Both the position numbers and the translations under genes were made by a program. A stretch of 64,000 nucleotides of DNA. Source: Pachyseris speciosa (Eukaryota > Cnidaria > Anthozoa > Scleractinia > Pachyseridae). Positions within the stretch are counted from its first letter, which is position 1, and each line of letters begins with the position of its first letter. The stretch is from assembly GCA_016490735.1 (NCBI GenBank), contig JAEMWC010000122.1:902501-966500 (forward strand). Direction: 5' to 3'. Shown piece by piece: positions 55,763 to 64,000 of this stretch. Below the pieces are notes generated by a model. It was not told where the DNA came from, made no database searches, and worked only from the letters and a program-made list of their open reading frames with translations.

Positions 55763-56846
55763 TTATCTTGAGTCGATACAACCTTGACAAGTGACCAATC
55801 AGATGGCGTGGTCATTGAAGCGTTTGAGGCGTGCCGCTGACAGGAATTACACATTATCACATAGGTGTTATTACTTGTTTACTTAATGCCACAATTCTAA
55901 GCGCGGCATTCTTGATTATCATAATAATAAAATGTCTTTTTTATCACCAACTCATTCCAATTTAATTAAACTAATAAGCCCGCAAAATCATTGTGACCAC
56001 AACCCAAAGCACGAGGAACAGTACGGCCTCCTCATGACAACTTCGTAATTACATGGTGAGGATTGAAAGTGGCGTTTTGATCGCGGTGCAAGTTTCCAGT
56101 GGAGTCCGTACGTGCGCTATTCAGCAATTAGTTTGATGTTCCTGAGAGCATAAACAAGGAAGAAAGAGCAAACACGTGAACAATACCCCAGTGAATATTA
56201 ATAGCATAATTGTGTGAAAGGATCAGAATCAACAGTGATAATGTAATAACTATATTTTGTCAAGACAAGCGTTCGCGCGAAATTAATCAAGTTTATAAAT
56301 AAAACATCGCACTGGAGTTTCTTTCTTGTCTTAAAAGGCACCGAAAAGACTGTTATTGCAAAAATAATCACCTCTTATCACCCAATGTACATAAATTGAC
56401 GAGGTTATAATAACCACAGTCGCTCGCTGAAAATTAACGCGAAGTCAAGTCGGACAGTTTCAAATGACAGCAATGAATTGGTAAGTAGCTCAGTACGAGC
56501 TCAACTTTTGGGATTACTTAATCCTGTCAAAACCTGTGTGAACTGCAACTACGCAGCTTTTATCAACACTGGAAATTATCTTGCTGTTGTAGCGAATAGA
56601 CACTCAACATTTGTTTTCGATTTGGGGTTTAGACTGGTAGTTTTTCACGCACCGTGAAACAAGTTGTCGCAATGTTTGTCTTTACCCAAGTGAGAAAACC
56701 ATCTTCCAAACAAACACTTCACTTGTGAGTTTTCTAATATCCGCTACAAACACAACTAGGGTTTGAACAGACCGCCTATTGTTGTAAAAGACGGTGCACA
56801 TAACCAAATAAATAAATACACTCAAAATCTGGGCAAAGGTTTAAAA

Positions 56847-56852
56847 TTTATT
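56847..56852 (-). terminator. Possible polyadenylation signal of importin alpha
   Basis: AATAAA on the minus strand, about 775 bases after the stop codon at 57624-57626. Confidence 0.4.
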
Positions 56853-57623
56853 GATAAAATTCGCTACTTTACAGTTTGATACATCGTTTCCACACTTTCA
56901 AAGAGTAAGAAGGACATAAAAGTTAAGCCGGAATGACAGTATCTAAAACGAAAAATCGGTTACAAAAGGTAGGACTGCAAACTAAAGAATGATTCAATTT
57001 ACATTTCTATTGCAAATCCCATCAACAAAAGACGAAAATCTACGGCAGATTTCTAAAACGAAAACGGCTAAATATTTATCCTAGACGCATATTGCATTAC
57101 TTGCAGGCTCAAAGAGACAAATATCAACCAGTTTTTAGTGACACAGTTCTTCCAAGAGCTGCAATAGCACAATGTTACGCATCCAAGGTGTGTATCAGCT
57201 CATGGCTTTGTACAGGTTGATTATACAAGAACCTCTTGCATCTAGACACTGAGAATGTCTTAAATGAAAGCCACGCCTGGCGGGTATTGCCGCATTCCAG
57301 CCGGCCATAAGCTGTCGCTAGGCGAGTATTTCCCGGCAGCTCTTGTTTCACGTTCCGACAATATTAAAAACACTTTTAATTAAGAGCCACGTTACTTTCG
57401 CCAAGCGGTGAAAGGGCTTGTCAGTCAGGTAGGGGCGGGACACTCCAATAAGCCTCACACTCCCTCGCTCACTCACTCTCACATTCAATTCTTGGGTCTT
57501 TCAATACGCTCTCGGTTGTCGTGTTCAGTTCTCTCGTACACTCTGGCGCTCGCTCGCTCGCTCGCACGTACTCTACTTGGTTATTCAAGTCAGTTTGTAT
57601 CGATAGCAAATGAGTTTCATTGT

Positions 57624-57803
57624 TCAACAAAACTTGAAACCACCAGGAGGGAGGTTGTCTTTGGCTTGAAACTCAAACTGGCCGTCTACCTCCGGTGGGA
57701 CCAACTCTTCTTCGCCGTTGTCAGCCTGAGTAAATATAAACAACAATGACTAAACACCGCACGGCAACACTTCGGAGCTTGTAATCGTGGACGTAAAACG
57801 ACG

Positions 57804-57839
<36 letters not shown>

Positions 57840-60800
57840 GGTCTTATTATTTTTTTTTTTTTACGATGAACGGTGTAAGACAATTTCTCTCACAAGAAGT
57901 GTCCAAGTTAACATACAAATTAACAGAGAACACCCTTTTGCTTCCGCCAATACAAAAACGGGCGGTACAGAAATCATCACATCAATATAATCACAATAAT
58001 AATGCAATCGATCACCCAACCCCTGGGGAAAACACTACCAGTGATAACAGCACTTTCCCTTTGGTCTCAACTGACACCAAACAAAGAAGATACGGTTGAA
58101 TGAGCGTATAACTTACTGTTGGCAAACAAGTGGCTCTGTTCATGATTGGGTATGCATAAATAACCAAATGACTCGACAAGAAAGTCATAGCAATGAGGAG
58201 ACCAGACAAACAAACTGAACAAGTCAAGTTTGCCCCGAATTTGGTCTGCCACCTGTAACAACAGGGTTAATAGCGAGAAAAAGAAGGGAAATGTCATAAG
58301 GCGCCCGCTGAAATGACGGAGAAACTCCAACTACAAAAACACAAGGTTGAGATAATGAAATAAATTTTATCCAAATCCCATGTGACTGCTAGTACACGCT
58401 TTATATCGGGTCCTTACATCAAACGCGTGGCCAGCTTAACGATATATCAAAACACCGTATGTTTTTCCTTAACGCCTCCGTTCAAGCGAGACAACCAGCG
58501 TACAAAACACAACTCCCCAATCTAGCCATGCGTGTAAACCACACAAATTATCAAGGAAAGGACAATGTTTCAGAACAGAACAAGAAATTCAGGACCATCA
58601 ATAGATGAATGCAGCCTGACAGTTTGAAGCTGGTGTTACCAGCCATATACAACTGTTATACTTACTGAACGCGTGGGAATGAACAAAAGCTTGCTACAAC
58701 GATTCGGCGATGGAATTTTATAGATCTTTTCAGTTCCATTAAAACATTATCTCACATATCAATTTGTATGGCAGAAAGCTGAAAAATGAGACTTTTCCAG
58801 CAATAAAATAGCCACATGGACACAACAGTCTGGACACCCATGGAAACGTTAGGTCACTATCATCACGGGGGTGAACTGCTGTTGAAGAAATTTGCTTCTG
58901 TTTTACATCAGACTATTAATACACTGATACATACGTCATTAGAGAAGTAGTGGTCGATTATTCCAAAGGCAAGTTTGTAGATTTCCTCGTTTTCGTGCTG
59001 CTGAAGGAATTCAATCTTGTCCAGACCTGAAGGAAAATACAAGCAGTAAGTTTCTATTGTCACCGTACTTTTCAGCCTAATAGTTATCACCTTTAAATTT
59101 CTCTTTAAAAGACATAAGGGATCAGGAAAAGAGAACACATGATCAAATACAAAAACGACAACGGCCGAGTAAGTTGGAATGTACTACCGTCTGAAGAAGA
59201 CGAAAATAGGATGCGACTGTCAGCTAACTTTAGACGACTTTAAAAAAATAGAGCATTTTCAGGTTCTTAAGACACTTTTCTCTTAGTTTCAGTTCCCATC
59301 GTTGCCAGCTAAACGAAATTGACAAACATGGAGAAGTGCATCATTTAGTGTAACACCAAAAAACAAACCAAACAAAACAACTTCATACACCACAGCCATG
59401 GATTAAACAGCTTCATGCACCACAGTCAGGGATTAAACAGCTTCATACACCACAGTCAGGGATTAAACAGCTTCATACACCACAGTCAGGGATTAAACAG
59501 CTTCATGCACCACAGTCAGGGATTAAACAGCTTCATACACCACAGTCAGGGATTAAACAGCTTCATACACCACAGTCAGGGATTAAACAACTTCATACAC
59601 TACAGTCAGGGATTAAACAGCTTCATACACCACAGTCAGGGATTAAACAGCCTCATACACCACAGTCAGGGATTAAACAGCTTCATAAGCCACAGTCAGG
59701 GATTAAACAGCTTCAAACACCACAGTCAGGGATTAAACAGCTTCATAACCACAGTCAGGGATTAAACAACTTCATACACCACAGTCAGGGATTAAACAGC
59801 TTCATACGCCACAATCAGGGATTAAACAGATTCGTAAGCCACAGTCAGGGATTAAATAACTTCATACACCACAGTCAGGGATTAAACAGCTTCATACACC
59901 ACAGTCAGGGATTAAACAACTTCATACACCACAGTCAGGGATTAAACAGCTTCACACACCACAGTCAGGGATTAAACAGCTTCATAAACAGCAGTGATTA
60001 CACAGTTCTTATTATCACTGACCTGTGGCATTGTAACAGGAGAGTCTATGTAATATTATTGTAAGCAAATGCCAGTCTCCTTTAACCATCGAACTTGTCT
60101 AACAAATCAAACGCACCTGGAAACGTCTTTAAAAATTCAGTTTGCCTGCTTTTATCCCAACCAACTCGTCTGTTTTCCTTGCAGATTTTTGTTGAGAGCA
60201 ACCCTGGTAATTCTCTTTGGTTCGTCAAAGTGCTACTACGATCAGAAAATCACTCGTCTTTTTCCTTCAAATTTCGAAAGTGTGTTTGCTCAACAACTGA
60301 CTCGCGAAATTTCAAGCTTTAATTTGGAGAAACTAACTAACTTCAAAATCTTGAGAGAACTGGATCGAGGACAAAATGACGTAGAAAACTCACAAGAGTA
60401 AGAATGCAGTGTCTGTAAACCTAGCTGATTTAGTATGTAGCATGGGAATTTTGAGCTTTCAGACTCTCAAACTCGTGCTTTGCATACTTAATAAGCTGCA
60501 TTCACACACTGCAGTTTTAAACCAGTGAGTAAATGATGTCATTTTATCCTGGATCCAGCTCTCTGCGGCCTAATTGGTCAGTTATGAACGTGAGTAATGG
60601 CAGGCCGTTAAATTAAAAAGTTGTACTCAAAGTAAACAGTATTCTGCTTGAAATTAAAGCTTGAAATTTCGCGAGTCATGTGTAAAGCAAACACACTTTC
60701 GAAATTTGAAGAAAAAAAAACAAGTGATTTTCTGATCGTAGTAGCACTTTAAGTTTGGCCTGCTCTCTACGAATTTTTGACTTTGTCCGTATTTTTAAGG

Positions 60801-63800
60801 ACTTTGTCAAGCACTGTTATTGTGAATACCATTATCACAAGCACTTAATTCTTTCAAATGTCATCTGCCATATGACAGGCACTTTGTGCTCAGCTACTGC
60901 TAATAGAAAACACAGCTGCCCATAATCAAGTGCAATCTATACCAACCTCCAGCCTCTTCAATGATCGTGGCAATAGCATCTGACTTGTCACCAGCCAACT
61001 AAAGCAAACAAATAATTGTCAAAACTTCCAGGCACAATGTAATACCAGCACAAAAGAGTCCACCTAGCAATTTCATGACCATTTTCCTTTTTTATAGGGG
61101 GATTCATGTTTACGTCATTGTTTACATTTTTGCTCATTTGCATACGTCTTTGCTTACAGAAGGAAACATGTTAGATGTGATTTGACTCCAGGCAACTAAA
61201 GAGCAAGTGAAATTTAATACATTGTGCAATTTTTTAGCTCTTTAGGTGTAGTATTCAAGGAGATATGGTCTTCCAAAAACTGCAAAATTTCTGGGTGGCA
61301 AAAACACTAATGAGCTCATACATTCTTTGCAAAATTTTGAGTTTTTAAACCTGCGTTGCACAAAAAGTATTCAATACATGAGGCTCATAATCATTGGCAG
61401 AGTTATTCATATTATGACCTTTCAATATTCAGAACTGATTTATTTGTAGCTCCATCAGAACTGAATTGTTCATGCTAATGAGGCAAATATTGCAAACAAG
61501 GATTCCCATAGCCACATTCATACTTAGACTATCAAGATTTCGTATAAGATTGAACCATTTCCTGTAGATAAAGTAGACTGAGGTGAAATAAGCCATGAAA
61601 AAATCACCAGGATATTTAGTGCTATTTCAAGCACAGGCGGTGCAAGCTCCCATGGTGTAATGGGTGTCATGATCATCTTGCGTAATAACGGTCATGGCGA
61701 AATTATAAGAGTTTGTATGGGAATATTTACCATCGGTCTTAGAAAGCAAAAATGCGGTCAAATTCTTAATAAAGATAGCTAACCTTACTTCCACACTGTT
61801 TTGCTTGTTGTCTGTTTGCTTACCTTGCTGTCTTGAGGCCTTTTCAGCAAATTATCTCTTGGCAAATTATCTCGTGGGTTTTCCACTCATAAGAGAAGAA
61901 GAAGGCATCACACTGAAATTAGGAACGCCTGATCCAAGAAGCGAAAAATCCTAGCTCAAAGTGGCCGGGCGGCCACAAATCCCACTCGAAATCCAAGCAC
62001 AGATCTTCTAGTTTCATATCGTTTCGCTAGACAACTCAATCCTCTTCATGAACCCGACGCCAAGCGGCAGTTTGCTTGAAATAATTACAGCTCACAAGAT
62101 TGTAGAGACCCAAGTACACATTCACCTTGACACACGACCATTGAAAACCCGCTTGGTAGCCCTGCCTTCTTTTCAAAATGAGCCTCGCCAGGGAACACAC
62201 CGTCACTTTTTGTTTTCGAACCACGGGTCCTCTCAGGTTGAATCAACCAACGGGCCATTGTCTTGATTGCCAAAAAGTGACGATGTGTTCCCTGGCGAGG
62301 CTCATTTTGAAAAGAAGGCAGGGCTACCAAGCGGTTTTTCAACAGCCGTGTGTCGAGGTGAATGTGTGCTCGGGTCTCTACAATCTTGTGAGCTGTAATT
62401 ATTGCAAGCAAACTGCTGCTTGGCGTCGGGTTCATGAAGAAGATTGAGTTGCCTAGCAAAACGATATGAAAGTAAAAGATCTGTGCTTGGATATTTTGAG
62501 CTAGGATTTTTTGCTTCTTGGATCAGGCATTCCTAATTTCAGTAGTGTGATGCCTTCTTCTTCTCTTATGAGCGGAAAACCCACGAGATAATTCACCAAG
62601 AGATAATTCGCTGAAAAGGTCTCAAGACAGCAAAGTAAGCAAACAGACAACAAGCAAAACAGCGTGGAAGTAAGGTTAGCTATTTTTATTAAGAATTTCA
62701 CTGTATTTTTGCTTTCTAAGACCGATGGTAAATATTCCCATACAAACTCTTATAATTTCGCCATGACCGTTATTGCACAAGATGATCATGACACATGACA
62801 CCCATCACACCACGGGAACTTGGGATGCCTGTGCTTCTAGATCATCTTCATCAGGCACTACTAACAGGTTTTTATCCAAGCTTAGGTTCCAAAACACACT
62901 CACATTCACAAGGAATTAGGATTCTGATAACATAGCCAACTACTGACCTTTAAAATGTTATTAAGACCGTCCAGTACAATCTGAACAACCTGTAAAACAA
63001 AACATCCTAATGTTACAAACAAATTAAATGTGTTTATGTTTTCAAAACCTTGCCAATTAGGGTAGGAAAATTCTTATTGATAAGTGCATTAAAAAAGTGG
63101 CAATCAAAATTGATCGTACGTTATTTCAGATAAAATATATAGTACATTTTTAGAAGGAAAAATGTGAAAGAGTATTGAAAAGATTAGTCGCCATTGGATG
63201 ATGAAGTCTTGTTGAGCGGGACAAGTGAAAGTTCATTGAATTGTTTTTACGATTCGGGGAAATACACTGAGACCCAAAAGGCCCTTTCAAAAGGTTGTTT
63301 GACCACAGGTGTTGCCTTCAACAGGTAGGCAGATTGTTGCTAGGCATAGACTGAAATCAGCTACAGTTTCCATATCTAAGAAGCACATTTACTTCCGAGA
63401 ACGTAAACAACAGAAAAATTGAGATTTTCAGTTCAATTCTAAAATTACAGGAGTTAAGTAGGTTCCACATCACCTGAGTGTCCATACACTCCAGTAACTT
63501 GCAAAACGGAGGAATTGCACCACATTCGACAAGAACTGTTACCTACAAAGTGAAAATACCCATATGCAGTCTTCCACATAAGAGGGAAGTCTCATGCAAA
63601 AAAAACCCTAGAAGGTTGACTATATGATCCGACAAATAAATAGAAAATTTATAATTATTGTTTGGTGAGAGCAGTGGGAATTTGACACGTTGGAATTCCT
63701 TGTTGACACCCTGCCTTAAAAATGCATATGGAGTCATGTTAAACTATTACACTACATGCCTATCAAGAGAATAAAGGAAATGTTCACCAAAGATAACATC

Positions 63801-63956
63801 CCTTGACATTTAAACAAATTCTCTCAATCAGCACCATAAGGAATACATGATAATACTAAGGAGAACATGCATGTTATATCACACCTGCTGAGGAGTGCCA
63901 CTGACGGTAAAGTTGCTGATGGCCCATGCTGCCTCCTTCTGTGTTAAAAATTCGCC
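57624..63956 (-). CDS. KPNA3/4-like: Importin subunit alpha, KPNA3/KPNA4 type, last six coding exons (5' part outside window)
   Basis: Minus-strand exons 63885-63956, 63474-63542, 62948-62989, 60947-60998, 58935-59026 and 57624-57725 join in frame into 142 codons and a TGA stop, all with GT-AG introns. They encode the last armadillo repeats and the C-terminal region: [60 protein letters not shown] and [15 protein letters not shown]. The wording [12 protein letters not shown] and IPPFCKLL fits the KPNA3/4 branch better than KPNA1/5/6 or KPNA2. The acidic tail and closing PPGGFKFC match the branch's usual C-terminal end in position and length. The protein binds classical nuclear localisation signals in its armadillo groove, and the C-terminal part also contacts CAS/CSE1L for export. 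Introns carry a minisatellite and two large inverted repeats. The N-terminal importin-beta-binding domain must lie right of position 64000. Confidence 0.95.
57803..57841. repeat. GA microsatellite followed by poly-G
   Basis: About fourteen GA units then eleven or so G, in the last intron of importin alpha. Confidence 0.95.
59381..59989. repeat. 30-bp minisatellite, about 20 copies
   Basis: The unit CACAGTCAGGGATTAAACAG plus CTTCATACAC repeats head to tail with few changes; one unit is 29 bases long. It lies in the importin alpha intron between exons 58935-59026 and 60947-60998. A 30-base unit lets open frames run through, giving a spurious [16 protein letters not shown] peptide on the plus strand. 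Confidence 0.95.
60227..60750. mobile_element. Element with ~95-bp inverted ends in an importin alpha intron
   Basis: AAAGTGCTACTACGATCAGA at the left and its complement ending at 60750; arms also share TTCGAAAGTGTGTTTGCT and GACTCGCGAAATTTCAAGCT. The interior of about 330 bases is unrecognised. Confidence 0.75.
61631..62834. mobile_element. 1.2-kb nearly complete palindrome (foldback element) in an importin alpha intron
   Basis: Two arms of nearly 600 bases are inverse copies of each other, from GCACAGGC at 61631 to GCCTGTGC at 62834, with the centre near 62235. Examples: CCGATGGTAAATATTCCC at 62721 against its complement at 61720; GAGCCTCGCCAGGGAACACA at 62178 against its complement at 62285. 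Open frames on both strands are mirror images and not genes. Confidence 0.85.
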
Positions 63957-64000
63957 CTAAAATAATAACATCAAATCATTACAATCAAACAACAAACAAG

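Larger units (their letters stand above)
54958..57623. other. Intergenic region between the homeobox gene and importin alpha 3' end
   Basis: 2.7 kb without coding resemblance and notably without recognisable transposable elements, in contrast to the rest of the window. It must contain the homeobox gene's 5' UTR and promoter, plus the importin 3' UTR (to about 56830). Confidence 0.6.

Noticed and set aside
59381..59989. Regularly repeated 30-bp units, superficially like a CRISPR array
   Set aside because: Repeats adjoin head to tail with no unique spacers, in a eukaryotic intron. It is a minisatellite.
62048..62459. Overlapping open frames on both strands of the 1.2-kb palindrome
   Set aside because: They are mirror images created by the palindrome, with no recognised domain and no sign of splicing.

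Overview
The window is animal nuclear DNA. Genes are split by GT-AG introns, intergenic space is AT-rich, and most of the sequence is transposable-element debris. The mix of elements (BEL/Pao, a Ngaro/DIRS-type tyrosine-recombinase retroelement, Penelope-like elements, L1-Tx1-like and CR1-like LINEs, tRNA-derived SINEs, many palindromic MITEs) and the two conserved host genes suggest a cnidarian, most likely a reef-building coral or another anthozoan. The lineage call is inference; the sequence carries no direct taxonomic marker.

Layout. 1-4.75 kb: a decayed BEL/Pao retrotransposon on the minus strand, cut by the window edge. 5.1-6.8 kb: seven 250-bp units, each with a tRNA-Thr-like sequence; two point left and five point right, and the block is flanked by a 15-bp direct repeat. 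7.07-12.28 kb: a Ngaro-like element in the unusual order A1-gag-RT/RNase H-B1/A2-tyrosine recombinase-B2. 10.3-19.65 kb: a nearly perfect 4,672-bp tandem duplication that copies the recombinase end of that element with a Penelope fragment, two palindromic MITEs and a SINE. 20.4-28.85 kb: a pile-up of Penelope and LINE fragments, a TTA-flanked MITE and a roughly 180-bp tandem repeat. 31.1-34.4 kb: a five-exon gene for a small type I membrane protein with one immunoglobulin-like domain. 34.9-51 kb: SINEs, MITEs, foldback elements, Mutator-like and piggyBac-like non-autonomous elements, a CR1-like LINE tail and a hAT-type transposase remnant. 52.8-55 kb: a three-exon aristaless/ARX-type homeobox gene on the minus strand. 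56.8-64 kb: the last six coding exons of an importin subunit alpha (KPNA3/4 type), also minus strand, with a minisatellite and two large inverted repeats in its introns; its 5' part lies beyond the right edge.

Three host genes are supported: the Ig-domain receptor-like gene, the homeobox gene and the importin alpha gene. In each, intron phases agree across every proposed junction. Nothing suggests they share a pathway. Importin alpha is a housekeeping nuclear-import adaptor, the homeobox protein a developmental transcription factor, and the Ig protein a surface or recognition molecule of unknown ligand. Everything else with coding resemblance belongs to broken mobile elements.
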